The position numbers and the translations under genes are program-made. The notes beneath the pieces were generated by a model that ran no database searches, was not told the origin of the DNA, and was given only the letters and a program-made list of their open reading frames with translations. From positions 1,922,001 to 1,986,000 of the forward strand of contig NZ_BNEL01000003.1 of assembly GCF_018327685.1 (NCBI RefSeq): a stretch of DNA of 64,000 bases, in the 5' to 3' direction. Source of the stretch: Streptomyces sp. TS71-3. GTDB taxonomy: Bacteria > Actinomycetota > Actinomycetes > Streptomycetales > Streptomycetaceae. Below, one piece after another: positions 1 to 9,010 of this stretch; positions within the stretch are counted from its first letter, which is position 1; the number at the start of each line of letters is the position of its first letter.

Positions 1-1299
1 ACCCCGCTGCCGCCCGGCCAGACACGGCGCCTCGCGGGCCTGATGCTCGGCCACTTCACGGGGCACGGCGCCACCGACGAGAACGGGTTGCTGACGCTCG
101 GCTGGCACCGGCCCTTCCGGCCGATCCTCCAGGTGTACTCGGGGCCCGCCTCGCCCTACTGGGCCAGCAAGGGCTTCGCGGGACTGCTGCTTCCGCCCGG
201 CCACCCGGTGTGGACCGCCACCGAGGAGCCGCTGCCCGTCGAGCGCGCCGACTTCGACCGGACCCTGACCGCCCCGGGCTGGCTGGTCTCCGGCACCCGC
301 GCGGACGGCGTGGTGCGCGTCGCCAACCACGGCGGCGACCACGCGGATCCGGCCCGCCCGCACTCCGACGACCCGCTGTACGGGCGCCTGGGCTACGGCA
401 CCCACACGGCGCCCGAGACGCCCGGCGACCCGCGCGGCGGACCCGTCGACTCCTCCGCCGTCCTCGTCGACGACGCCGGAGGCGCCTCGCACCGCCGCCC
501 CCTCGAACGGCTCTCGGTGGCAGGACGCACCGCGGTCTCCCGCAGCCGCGCCCACTGGCCCGACGACGAGCGGTGGGACTGCTTCGGAGGCCCCGACACC
601 ACCTACCGGCTCGGCCCCTGGATCACCGTGGCGTCCGTGCTCCGCGGACCCCTGGAGGTGCGCATCGCCCGCGTCGACCCGGCGCCCGAGACCCCGGAAC
701 ACCCCGCCCACCCCGGCCCCTTCCGCCTCCGTCTCGGCGGCTGGGCGCTGCCCCGCACCCCGCAGGACCCCGCCGCCACCACCCACCAGGCACCGCCCAC
801 GGCCACGGTCGCCGGCAGCGGCCTGCACAGCACCGTCGTCTCCCTGAACGGCTTCGACCACGCCGAGGTGCACGAGGGCACCGGCTCCAACGCCCTCGGC
901 CCCGCCTCCGCCACCCCGGCCCTCCGCACCGGGGGCCCGCCCCGCTGGGCGCACCCCTACGCGGCCGCCGTCCACCTCTCCGGCCGGCCGCTCACCCAGG
1001 CCGAGCTGCCCCGGCTGCACCTGTGCGCCAACCCGGCGACCGGGGCCGTCGAAGCCCTGGTCAGCTGGCCGGACGGGGTGGAGGACACGGTGCTCCTTCC
1101 GGCGCCCGCCGCGCCGGGGTGCGCGCCCGCCGCGCCGTGCTCCGCCCCCGCCGGAGCACGGCCCGCTCCCCTCACGCCGGAGTCCACTCCCGCCACGTCG
1201 GAGTCCGCTCCCACCGCCGGTGCCACCACCCCCACATCAGACGCAGCAGACGCCCCCGCAGCCGCCCCCACCGCAAAGGAATCCGCGCACGATGCATGA
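1..1299 (+). CDS. DUF2264 domain protein, C-terminal part (5' end outside window)
   Basis: The reading frame is open from base 1 and ends at TGA 1297-1299, so only the last 432 codons are seen. The visible part matches the C-terminal half of actinobacterial DUF2264 proteins, recognised from the stretch around GWHRPFRPILQVYSGPASPY. The family has no settled biochemical function and often lies beside polysaccharide-degrading enzymes. The last 80 or so residues are an Ala/Pro/Thr-rich low-complexity tail, likely disordered. It overlaps the following alpha-mannosidase by 8 bp (ATGCATGA), which suggests one transcript and translational coupling, so a glycan-processing role is inferred from context only. 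Confidence 0.75.
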   Translation, partial: TPLPPGQTRRLAGLMLGHFTGHGATDENGLLTLGWHRPFRPILQVYSGPASPYWASKGFAGLLLPPGHPVWTATEEPLPVERADFDRTLTAPGWLVSGTRADGVVRVANHGGDHADPARPHSDDPLYGRLGYGTHTAPETPGDPRGGPVDSSAVLVDDAGGASHRRPLERLSVAGRTAVSRSRAHWPDDERWDCFGGPDTTYRLGPWITVASVLRGPLEVRIARVDPAPETPEHPAHPGPFRLRLGGWALPRTPQDPAATTHQAPPTATVAGSGLHSTVVSLNGFDHAEVHEGTGSNALGPASATPALRTGGPPRWAHPYAAAVHLSGRPLTQAELPRLHLCANPATGAVEALVSWPDGVEDTVLLPAPAAPGCAPAAPCSAPAGARPAPLTPESTPATSESAPTAGATTPTSDAADAPAAAPTAKESAHDA

Positions 1300-4200
1300 C
1301 GACCGCAGGTCCACCGAGGACCGCATCGCCAAGTTCACGGCCGAGCGGCTGCGCCCCGCGCTGTACGGGCCGCCGGTGCCGCTGGAGCTCTCCGCCTGGC
1401 GCGTACCGGACGAGCCCGTCCCGGTCGCCGAGGCCCTGACCGCCGCCTACGAGCCGTTCGCCGTCGGCGACGGCTGGGGCAGGCCCTGGGCGACGACCTG
1501 GCTGCGTGCCCGCGCGGAGATCCCCGCCGGCTGGGCGGGCCGCCGCGTCGAGGCCGTCTTCGACCTGGACTTCGACCTCACCCGGGGCCCCGGAGGACAG
1601 GCCGAGGGCTTCGTGCACGACGCCCAGGGCGCCCCCCTCCAGGGCCTGCACCCGTACAACCGCTCCGTCCTGCTCACCCGCGCCGCCGCCGGCGGCGAGC
1701 CGGTCGACCTGCTGGTCGAGCTGGCCGCCAACCCCCCGATCAGCGGCAGCCGCGGCATCGGGACCCACTACGGCGCCAAGGACACCGCGGGCGACGACGA
1801 CCTCTACCGGCTGCGGGCCGCGGAGATCGCCGTACGCGAGGAGGACGTCTGGCACCTGCTGCACGACATCGAGGTGCTGGACGAGCTGATGCGCGAGCTG
1901 CCCACGGGCTCCTCGCGCCGCCACGAGATCCTGCGCGCCCTGGAACGCGCCGTGGACGCCGTCGACCCCTGGCGGCCGGCCGCCACCGCCGCCGCGGGCC
2001 GCGCGGAACTGGCCGAGGTGCTCGCCCGCCCCGCGCACGCCTCCGCCCACACCGTCACCGCCGTGGGGCACGCCCACATCGACTCGGCGTGGCTGTGGCC
2101 GCTGCGCGAGACGGTCCGCAAGTGCGCCCGCACGTTCACCAACGTGACCACGCTCGCCGAGGAGTACCCGGAGCTGGTGTTCGCGTGCTCCTCGGCGCAG
2201 CAGTACGCCTGGATGAAGGAGCACCGCCCCGAGGTCTTCGAGCGGATCAGGAAGGCCGTCGGCGAGGGCACGTTCGTGCCGGTCGGCGGGATGTGGGTGG
2301 AGGCCGACGGCAACCTGCCCGGCGGCGAGGCGCTGGCCCGCCAGCTCGTGTACGGGCGGCGGTTCTTCGCCGCGGAGTTCGGCATCGAGCAGGACGGCGT
2401 GTGGCTGCCCGACTCGTTCGGCTACACCGCCGCGTACCCGCAGCTCGCGAAGCTCGCGGGAGCACGCTGGTTCCTGACCCAGAAGCTGTCGTGGAACGCC
2501 ACCAACAAGCTGCCCCACCACACCTTCGACTGGGAGGGCATCGACGGCACCCGGGTCCTCACCCACTTCCCGCCCGTCGACACCTACAACTGCGAGTTGA
2601 CCGGCCGCGAACTCGCCCACGCCGAGCACAACTTCGCCGAGAAGGGGGCGGCGAGCCGGTCCCTGGCCCCGTTCGGCTTCGGCGACGGCGGCGGCGGGCC
2701 GACCAGGGAGATGCTGGAGAAGGCCCGGCGCCTCGCCGACCTGGAGGGCTCGCCGAGGGTGCGGGTGAGCGCGCCGGGCGAGTTCTTCGAGGCGGCACGG
2801 GACGAGTACCCGCGGCGCCCGGTGTGGCGCGGCGAGCTGTACCTGGAGACGCACCGCGGCACCTACACCAGCCAGGCCCGCACCAAGCGCGGCAACCGCC
2901 GTTCGGAGGCGCTGCTGAGGGAGGCCGAGCTGTGGGCGGCCACCGCCGCCGTGCGCACCGGCGCGCCCTACCCGTACGAGGAACTCCAGGCGCTGTGGCA
3001 GCAGGTGCTGCTGCACCAGTTCCACGACATCCTGCCCGGCTCCTCCATCGCCTGGGTGCACCGGCAGGCGGAGGAGACCTACCGGGGGATCCACCGCGAC
3101 CTGGAGCGCGTCGTCGACCGCGCGCTCGCCGAGCTGGCCGCACCGGATGACGGGGCGGGCGCCCCGGTGGTGTTCAACGCCGGCCCGCTGGCCCGCCAGG
3201 AGGTCGTGGTGCTGCCCGAGGGCGCCCCGGTGCCCGAGGGCGCGCAGCGGCTGGCGGACGGACGGTACGCGGTCGCCGTCGCCGCACCCGCGCTCGGCGC
3301 GGGCGCGGCCGAGCCGGCACCGCCCGCGCCGGTCACCGTGGAGAGCGACGCCGCGGACGGGGACGGGGCGCCGGGCGGCTTCGTGCTCGACAACGGCCTG
3401 CTGAGGGTCCGCGTCGACGGCGAGGGCCTCGTGCGGTCCGTGTACGACCTGGCGGCGCGCCGCGAGACCCTCGCCCCCGACCAGCCGGGCAACCTGCTCC
3501 AGCTCCACCACGACGACCCCAACGCGTGGAGCGCCTGGAACATCGACCACCACTACCGCAACACGGTGCGCGACCTGACCGCGGCCGAGTCGGTGACCGT
3601 GTCCGAGCGGGGCCCGCTGCTCTCCTCGGTGCGCGTGGTGCGGGCCTTCGGCGACTCCCGCGTCGTGCAGGAGCTCCGGCTCTCGGCCGGCAGCCGCCGT
3701 CTTGAGGTGGACACCGACATCGACTGGCAGGAGCGCGACGCGGTGCTCAAGGCGGCCTGGCCGCTCGCGGTGCACGCGGAGCACGAGAGCGCCGAGATCC
3801 AGTTCGGCCACGTGCGCCGCCCCACGCACGAGAACACCAGCTGGGACGCGGCACGCTTCGAGGTGTGGCACCACCGCTGGGTGCACGTCGGCGAGTACGG
3901 CTTCGGCGCCGCGCTCCTCAACGACTCCACCTACGGCCACGACGTCCGCCGGCACACCCGCGACGACGGCGGCACGACCACCACGCTCAGGCTCAGCCTG
4001 CTGCGCGCCCCGCACAGCCCCGACCCCCAGGCCGACCGCGGCCGGCACACCTTCACCTACGCCCTCCAGGCGGGCGCCGACGTCGGCGACGCCATCGCCG
4101 GGGGCTACGCGCTCAACCTGCCGCTGCGCACCCGCACCGGCCGGGCGGACGCCGCGCCGCTGGTCGCCGTCGACAACCCGGCGGCGGTGGTGGAGGCGGT

Positions 4201-4423
4201 CAAGCTCGCCGACGACCGCTCGGGCGACCTGGTGGTGCGCCTCTACGAGTCCCGCGGGGGAGCCGCCACGGCCACGCTGACCAGCGCGGTGCCGCTCGCG
4301 GCGGCACACACCGCGGACCTGCTGGAGCAGCCGCTGGCCGACCTGGACCGCTCGGACGGGACGGAGGTGCCCCTGACGCTGCGGCCCTTCGAGATCGTCA
4401 CGGTGCGGCTGCGGCGGGCCTGA
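1292..4423 (+). CDS. Alpha-mannosidase, GH38 family
   Basis: A 1043-residue GH38 glycosidase that should hydrolyse alpha-mannosidic linkages. It probably acts in the cytoplasm, since no signal peptide is visible. The N-terminal beta domain is followed by the catalytic barrel with GHAHIDSAWLW (zinc ligands His262 and Asp264, His260 nearby). The nucleophile region WLPDSFGYTAAYPQL follows, with Asp374 as the likely nucleophile, and VLLHQFHDILPGSS lies near residue 575. The C-terminal beta-sandwich domains are complete. I chose the ATG at 1292 over the longer frame because AAAGGA lies 11 bases upstream and the extension is low-complexity sequence shared with the overlapping upstream gene. The DUF2264 partner upstream suggests a mannan or glycoconjugate degradation unit. 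Confidence 0.93.
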   Translation: MHDDRRSTEDRIAKFTAERLRPALYGPPVPLELSAWRVPDEPVPVAEALTAAYEPFAVGDGWGRPWATTWLRARAEIPAGWAGRRVEAVFDLDFDLTRGPGGQAEGFVHDAQGAPLQGLHPYNRSVLLTRAAAGGEPVDLLVELAANPPISGSRGIGTHYGAKDTAGDDDLYRLRAAEIAVREEDVWHLLHDIEVLDELMRELPTGSSRRHEILRALERAVDAVDPWRPAATAAAGRAELAEVLARPAHASAHTVTAVGHAHIDSAWLWPLRETVRKCARTFTNVTTLAEEYPELVFACSSAQQYAWMKEHRPEVFERIRKAVGEGTFVPVGGMWVEADGNLPGGEALARQLVYGRRFFAAEFGIEQDGVWLPDSFGYTAAYPQLAKLAGARWFLTQKLSWNATNKLPHHTFDWEGIDGTRVLTHFPPVDTYNCELTGRELAHAEHNFAEKGAASRSLAPFGFGDGGGGPTREMLEKARRLADLEGSPRVRVSAPGEFFEAARDEYPRRPVWRGELYLETHRGTYTSQARTKRGNRRSEALLREAELWAATAAVRTGAPYPYEELQALWQQVLLHQFHDILPGSSIAWVHRQAEETYRGIHRDLERVVDRALAELAAPDDGAGAPVVFNAGPLARQEVVVLPEGAPVPEGAQRLADGRYAVAVAAPALGAGAAEPAPPAPVTVESDAADGDGAPGGFVLDNGLLRVRVDGEGLVRSVYDLAARRETLAPDQPGNLLQLHHDDPNAWSAWNIDHHYRNTVRDLTAAESVTVSERGPLLSSVRVVRAFGDSRVVQELRLSAGSRRLEVDTDIDWQERDAVLKAAWPLAVHAEHESAEIQFGHVRRPTHENTSWDAARFEVWHHRWVHVGEYGFGAALLNDSTYGHDVRRHTRDDGGTTTTLRLSLLRAPHSPDPQADRGRHTFTYALQAGADVGDAIAGGYALNLPLRTRTGRADAAPLVAVDNPAAVVEAVKLADDRSGDLVVRLYESRGGAATATLTSAVPLAAAHTADLLEQPLADLDRSDGTEVPLTLRPFEIVTVRLRRA

Positions 4424-4439
4424 CGGGCGACCGCACACG

Positions 4440-4480
4440 GTGCCGGCCCCGGCGTGCCCACACACCGCCGGGCCCGGCAC
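4440..4480. terminator. Stem-loop between convergent genes
   Basis: Two 15-base arms, GTGCCGGCCCCGGCG and CGCCGGGCCCGGCAC, pair with one mismatch around an 11-base loop. The hairpin lies between the stops of the mannosidase (+) and the TetR gene (-), the right place for a bidirectional terminator. It has no T-tract, as is common in Streptomyces. Confidence 0.6.
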
Positions 4481-4521
4481 TCCCCAGCCGTGGCAGGCCG
4501 CGGAGGCCGCTCCTCACGCCG

Positions 4522-5178
4522 TCACTTCGCGGCGGTGCGGTGCCGTTGCTTCCTGGCGGCCGGGGCGCCTGTGCCCGGTGTGGCGCCGGTGCCGGCTGCC
4601 AGAGCGGTGAAGGCGTCGTCGAGGACGGCGGTGAGGGCGACGCGGCCGTTGGCGCCGAACCAGTGCTCCAGAGCGATGATCAGGCAGTCCAGGGCCGCGG
4701 CCACGCGCACGGAGGCGGTGAGCGCGGAGGAACCGGCCGCGCCGGAGCGCCGCACGAGTGCGTCCGTGAGGCCGGGGCGCCAGGTGACCTGCTTCTCGCG
4801 CAGCCCGGCGCAGAGTGCGGGAGTGGCCTGTACGAGCCGGAGCAGTTCGATGGTGTCCGCGGGCCTGCGGGAGAGGTGGTCGGCGGCCGGATCGAGGGCC
4901 CGTCGCAGCGCTGTCCAGTCGCTCTCGTCGGCGGGCCGGGCCCGTAGGGCTTCGGCCATCCGCTCACCGAGGGGGTCGAACGCGCTGAGGACCACCTCTT
5001 CCTTGCTGCCGAAGTAGCGCAGATACGTGCTCCGGGACACGCCGGCGGCAGCGGCCAGGTCGTCGAACGTGACGTTGCCGAAGCCCTCGCTGCAGAACTG
5101 GTCGAACGCGACCTGGGCCAGTTCGTCCCGGATGGCGCCGCGTGCGATGTCCCGTGTCCTGGTCCGCGCTGTCCCCAT
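4522..5178 (-). CDS. TetR-family transcriptional regulator
   Basis: A 218-residue TetR protein. The N-terminal helix-turn-helix lies at about residues 12-58 (FDDLAAAAGVSRSTYLRYF, then GSKEEVV), followed by an all-helical ligand domain and a basic tail. It diverges from the reductase gene at 5371, and a 15-bp palindrome lies between them. The presumption is that it represses itself and the reductase. The minus strand reads TACCAT, then six bases, then the ATG, with no Shine-Dalgarno sequence, so a leaderless transcript is likely. The ligand is unknown. Confidence 0.88.
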   Translation of the reverse strand: MGTARTRTRDIARGAIRDELAQVAFDQFCSEGFGNVTFDDLAAAAGVSRSTYLRYFGSKEEVVLSAFDPLGERMAEALRARPADESDWTALRRALDPAADHLSRRPADTIELLRLVQATPALCAGLREKQVTWRPGLTDALVRRSGAAGSSALTASVRVAAALDCLIIALEHWFGANGRVALTAVLDDAFTALAAGTGATPGTGAPAARKQRHRTAAK

Positions 5179-5237
5179 GAACGCATGGTAGCGCCCGCAC
5201 GGTCCTCACTTGCAGGGAGGAAACCCGAGAGCTAGCT

Positions 5238-5271
5238 TGATACTCAGTATCAGCAAGGTGACTCGGTATCC
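5238..5271. promoter_or_regulatory. Candidate TetR operator in divergent promoter
   Basis: TGATACTCAGTATCA at 5238-5252 is a perfect 7-1-7 palindrome. A degenerate second copy follows (ACTCGGTATCC, about 5261-5271, matching 9 of the last 11 bases). It lies 60 bp upstream of the TetR start and about 120 bp before the reductase start, so one protein could control both. It is AT-rich against its surroundings. Confidence 0.65.
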
Positions 5272-5370
5272 ATCGTCGCGTGCCGGGAGCTGCCGTGCCC
5301 GCGTGCCGTCGAAGGGCGCCGCGGACGCGCCCGCATGCCGCCTTGGGGCCCTCCCGAACGGAGCAGACAC

Positions 5371-6105
5371 GTGACCAGGACACTCGGACTCATCGGCAGC
5401 GGCCAGATCGGCGGGAACCTGGCCAGGCTCGCCGCCCGCGCCGGCTGGAACGCGGTTCTCAGCAATTCGCGCGGCCCGGAGACCCTTCGCGGACTCGTCG
5501 CCGAAATCGGTGACCGCGCCCGCGCGGCCACACCTGCCGAGGCGGCCGAGGCCGGCGACATCGTCGTGGTGACCGTCCCGCTGTTCGCCTACGACCGGCT
5601 GCCCCGGACGGCGCTCTCCGGCAAGACGGTGATCGACACCATGAACTACTACCCGCAGCGCGACGGGAGCATCGCGGAACTCGATGCCGACGCGTTGACC
5701 TCCAGCGAGCTCGTGCAGCGGCATCTGGCCGGCTCACGGGTGGTGAAGGCCTTCAACAGCATCACCGCCAAGCACCTGCTGAACCTGGCCCGGCCGGCCG
5801 GCGCCCCCGACCGCAGCGCGCTGCCCCTCGCCGGGAACGACACCGCCGCGAAGGCCGAGGCGGGGGAGCTGCTGAACGCCCTCGGCTACGACGCGGTGGA
5901 CATCGGCGACCTCTCGGGGAGCTGGCGCAGCGAGCCCAACACCCCCGTGTACTGCTTTCCTTACGGGGGCGAGCTGCCGGAAGGGCTCGGCCAGGAGGAG
6001 CTGCTCCAGCGGTTCTTCGAGTCCCCCGGCGCTCCCGTGCCCGCCCGGCGGATCGAGGAACTGGTCGGCGCGGCTGTGCGCGGGCCCGCGGGGGGCTTGA
6101 TGTAG
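5371..6105 (+). CDS. NADPH-dependent F420 reductase-like oxidoreductase
   Basis: A 244-residue Rossmann protein. It begins VTRTLGLIGSGQIGGNLARL, where the GxGxxG motif lies at residues 8-13. The middle section (FNSITAKHLLNLARPAG, then SALPLAGND) matches the NADPH:F420 oxidoreductase / NADP-dependent dinucleotide-binding family, which moves hydride between NADPH and F420 or a related acceptor. GTG at 5371 is preferred to an upstream ATG because GGAG lies about 8 bases before it and the glycine motif then sits near the N terminus. It diverges from a TetR regulator and is probably derepressed by that regulator's ligand. The true substrate cannot be read from the sequence. Confidence 0.78.
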   Translation: MTRTLGLIGSGQIGGNLARLAARAGWNAVLSNSRGPETLRGLVAEIGDRARAATPAEAAEAGDIVVVTVPLFAYDRLPRTALSGKTVIDTMNYYPQRDGSIAELDADALTSSELVQRHLAGSRVVKAFNSITAKHLLNLARPAGAPDRSALPLAGNDTAAKAEAGELLNALGYDAVDIGDLSGSWRSEPNTPVYCFPYGGELPEGLGQEELLQRFFESPGAPVPARRIEELVGAAVRGPAGGLM

Positions 6106-6189
6106 CGGCCGCCCGGGGCAGGTCCCCGTCCACGGTCCCGGGGCTGGTCCCGGGGCCGCGCCGGGTCCCGGCCGTCCCGACGGCGCTGG

Positions 6190-7665
6190 TCAGGCGCTCC
6201 ACTCCGCCCGCGCCGCCCCCAGCGCCGCCCGGTACGCCGCGTACCCGGCCTCGTAGAAGTCCCGGGTCTCGGCCCGCGGGTGCACGACCCGGAAGCGCCC
6301 GGCGTCGTCCGAGCGGTCCGCGGGCGGGGCCCCGAGGGCGCGGCGGGCGACCATGACCGCGCCCAGGGCGCCCACCTCCGGCTCGCGCGGGATGCGCACC
6401 GGCCTGCCGAGCACGTCGGCGAAGAGCTGCGCCCAGGTGTCCGAGCGCACCCCGCCGCCGCAGGCGGCGAGCGCGCCGCTGAGGCCCGCCGTCTCCAGGC
6501 AGTGGCGCCCGGCGTACCCGATGCCCTCGCAGACCGCGCGTACGGCGTCGGCGCGGGTGTGGTCGAGCGTCAGCCCGTCGAGGCGGCCGCGGGCGGCCGG
6601 TTCGACGAAGGGGGCGCGCTCGCCGGCGTCGGAGAGGAACGGCAGCGCGGTGACCCCGCGCGCGCCGGGCGGCGAGGCCGCGAGGAGCGAGTCGAGGTCG
6701 CCGGTGCCCGCGCCGGTGAGCGCGAGGACCCACTCCAGGGCCGCCGTTCCGACCATCGCCGGCATCGCGCGCAGCCAGCGTCCCTCCTCGGGCAGGCACA
6801 GCCACATCCCCGCCGGCTCCGCGGCCGGGTCGATCTCCGCCCGGTCGGTGAGCACCTGGCAGGCGAGGGTGGTGCCGACGATCAGCAGCCCGTCGCCCAC
6901 CTCGGACACCCCGCTGCCGATGGCGCAGGCCGGCAGGTCGTACGGGCCCGCCGTGACCGGCAGCCCCTCCGGCAGGCCGAGGAGCCCGGCGCCCGCCGCG
7001 TCCAGCGCGAGGACGGTGCCGGGCGGCGCGGGCGGCTTCAGCAGCCGCGCCTGGTCCGCGAGGCCGCAGGCCGCCAGCGCCTCGGGCGCGTAGGCGCGGC
7101 GCACCGGGTCGAGGAACGGCAGCGTGGCGTCTGAGGCGTCCACGCAGACCTGCCCCGTCAGCCGCTCGGCGACGGTGTCCACGCAGTACCCGGCGGTGGC
7201 GGCCCGCTCCAGCACGTCGGGCTCGCTGCGTTGCAGCCAGGCGAGCAGCGGGGCGTGGCAGCCGGGGAACATCCCGGAGCCGGTGTGCGCGTACACCTCC
7301 TGCACGGTGCCGTCGGCGAGCCAGCCGGTGACGATGCCGGCGGCCCTGCCGTCCATCCACGACATCGCCGGGCGCACCGGCCGGCCCCGCTCGTCCCGCA
7401 GCCACAGCCCGTCGCCCTGCCCGGTGAGGGCCAGCGCGGCCGGCGGCACGTCCAGCGCGGCCACGGTCTCGCGCACCACCTCGGCGGCCGTGCGCAGCAC
7501 GTCCTCGGGGTCCTGCTCGACCCGCCCGCCGGGCCCGCGGTCGAGCCGGCTGGCCCGGGACGCGGCGGCGAGCGGGGTGTCGTCGGGGCCGTAGGCCACC
7601 GCCTTGGTCACGGAGGTGCCGATGTCGACCCCGATGTAGGGGGCGCGGGCAGTGGCCGCGGTCAT
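6190..7665 (-). CDS. FGGY-family carbohydrate kinase
   Basis: A 491-residue sugar kinase. The N-terminal ATPase fold begins APYIGVDIGTSVTKAVAYGP, and the C-terminal half contains GGGVRSDTWAQLFADVLGRP, the second FGGY signature. FGGY enzymes phosphorylate ketoses, polyols or related sugars with ATP; the substrate cannot be assigned here. Its ATG overlaps the TGA of the dehydrogenase gene by 4 bp (ATGA), so the two are co-translated. A second, divergent FGGY kinase lies at 10693 in the same gene group, which suggests two different phosphorylation steps or substrates. Confidence 0.9.
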   Translation of the reverse strand: MTAATARAPYIGVDIGTSVTKAVAYGPDDTPLAAASRASRLDRGPGGRVEQDPEDVLRTAAEVVRETVAALDVPPAALALTGQGDGLWLRDERGRPVRPAMSWMDGRAAGIVTGWLADGTVQEVYAHTGSGMFPGCHAPLLAWLQRSEPDVLERAATAGYCVDTVAERLTGQVCVDASDATLPFLDPVRRAYAPEALAACGLADQARLLKPPAPPGTVLALDAAGAGLLGLPEGLPVTAGPYDLPACAIGSGVSEVGDGLLIVGTTLACQVLTDRAEIDPAAEPAGMWLCLPEEGRWLRAMPAMVGTAALEWVLALTGAGTGDLDSLLAASPPGARGVTALPFLSDAGERAPFVEPAARGRLDGLTLDHTRADAVRAVCEGIGYAGRHCLETAGLSGALAACGGGVRSDTWAQLFADVLGRPVRIPREPEVGALGAVMVARRALGAPPADRSDDAGRFRVVHPRAETRDFYEAGYAAYRAALGAARAEWSA

Positions 7666-8714
7666 GCCGCCGGGCCTCCCGCCACCTCGGGGTTGGCGGG
7701 GTGCGCCAGCTTCTCGCCGCGCAGGAAGCGGCCCACCTCGCCGGCGGTGATGGCGGCCGCGCGGTGCGCCGTCTGCCGGGTGGCGCCCGCGAGGTGCGGG
7801 GCGGTGACGACGTTCGGCGCGGCGCCCAGGGGCCAGTCGGCCGGCGGCGGCTCGACGTCGTACACGTCCAGGGCCAGGGCCCGGAGCCTGCCGGACGCGA
7901 GGAGATCCGGCAGCGGGGCGTGGTCGAGGAGCGCGCCGCGCGCCGAGTTCACCAGTACCGCGCCGTGGGGCAGCAGCGCGAGACGCTCGGCGTCGATGAG
8001 GTGGCGGGTCTCGGGGGTGAGCCGCGCGTGCAGGCTGACGACGCTGCTGCGCCGCATCAGGTCGTCCAGCTCGACCGGCTCCACGCCGTCCGCGCGCACC
8101 GCCTGGGGATCCGCGTACGGGTCGGCGGCCAGCACGTGTGCCCCGAAGGCGCGCAGCACCCGGGCGACGATCCGGCCGATGGCGCCGTAGCCGACGAGGC
8201 CGACCGTGGCGCCGTCCAGCTCGCTGCCACTCTCGTCGTAGGCGTAGAAGTCGCCGCGCCAGCGGCCCCGTTTCAGCTCCGCGTCCGCGGTGGGGATGCG
8301 GCGCAGCGCGGCCAGCATCAGGCCGACGGCGAACTCCGCGGCGGCCGGGGCGTTGCGGCCCGGCGCGAAGCTGACGGCCACGCCGTGCCGGGTGGCCGCG
8401 TCCAGGTCCACGTTGACGGGGCCGCCCCGGCAGACGGCGACCATCCGCAGGGCGGGCCGGGCCGCGAAGACCCGGGCGGTGAACGGCGCCATCTGCGTCA
8501 CGCACACCTCGGCGTCGCCCAGCGCGTCGATGAGCCGGTCCTCGGTGCCGCTGGCCTCCTGCACCCCGCCGACCGGTCCGAACGGCTCGTGCGGCCAGGG
8601 CAGGACCAGCTCCGCGACGTCGACCCGGGTGCCGTCCGCGGAGAGTTCCTCGTCGAGCGCCGCGCGGATCAGGTCCGGGCGGACGAAGTGGTCGCCGGCG
8701 GCGAGAATACGCAT
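7662..8714 (-). CDS. D-2-hydroxyacid dehydrogenase (PGDH-like)
   Basis: A 350-residue NAD(P)-dependent D-2-hydroxyacid dehydrogenase. Visible are the nucleotide-binding glycine motif VGLVGYGAIGRIVARVL, the catalytic Arg in VLVNSARGALLD, the Glu in ALDVYDVEPPP and the His in VTAPHLAGAT. The family interconverts 2-hydroxy and 2-oxo acids; glyoxylate/hydroxypyruvate and phosphoglycerate are common substrates, but none is fixed by the sequence. It is the first gene of a minus-strand pair with the FGGY kinase. Its start lies about 300 bp from the divergent phosphatase/DeoR operon, and the space between holds a motif repeated before the second kinase. Confidence 0.88.
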   Translation of the reverse strand: MRILAAGDHFVRPDLIRAALDEELSADGTRVDVAELVLPWPHEPFGPVGGVQEASGTEDRLIDALGDAEVCVTQMAPFTARVFAARPALRMVAVCRGGPVNVDLDAATRHGVAVSFAPGRNAPAAAEFAVGLMLAALRRIPTADAELKRGRWRGDFYAYDESGSELDGATVGLVGYGAIGRIVARVLRAFGAHVLAADPYADPQAVRADGVEPVELDDLMRRSSVVSLHARLTPETRHLIDAERLALLPHGAVLVNSARGALLDHAPLPDLLASGRLRALALDVYDVEPPPADWPLGAAPNVVTAPHLAGATRQTAHRAAAITAGEVGRFLRGEKLAHPANPEVAGGPAA

Positions 8715-8877
8715 GGAGGGGGCCCTTCGTACGGGTGCGGGGGCGCGGACCGCGCGGACGGCGGAGGCGGCGAGGACAGGGGGACGGTCGGGAGCGGCAC
8801 GGACGTCGGAGGGCGGCGCGGACGGTGGGGCCTGCCCGAACGCCGGGCGGGTGCCCGGCCATCACCGCCCTTGATAG

Positions 8878-8888
8878 ATTTAACAGCC
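8878..8888 (+). promoter_or_regulatory. Candidate DeoR-family site, copy 1
   Basis: ATTTAACAGCC lies in the divergent region between the dehydrogenase/kinase pair and the phosphatase/DeoR pair, inside an AT-rich patch. The same 11-mer with one change (ATTTCACAGCC, 10682-10692) lies directly before the second FGGY kinase. No other AT-rich segment occurs in these spacers. Confidence 0.4.
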
Positions 8889-9010
8889 GTCACGTGAGGA
8901 ATCAATGGACCGGTGTCCGCCGGGGGACACCCCGCCGGGACCGGGCCCCGCACCCCTGCGGCCCCCGGCACCTGCCCGGGCGGCCCGCGATGCCCCGAGG
9001 AGGCGCACGG

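Noticed and set aside
1172..4480. A very long open frame on the minus strand opposite the alpha-mannosidase
   Set aside because: Its translation is Arg/Gly/Val/His-rich without any domain, and the plus strand encodes a complete GH38 enzyme; it is a GC-bias shadow.
6106..6189. Terminator between the reductase and the FGGY kinase
   Set aside because: Several GGTCCCGGGG-type words can pair in many ways, but no single clear stem stands out.
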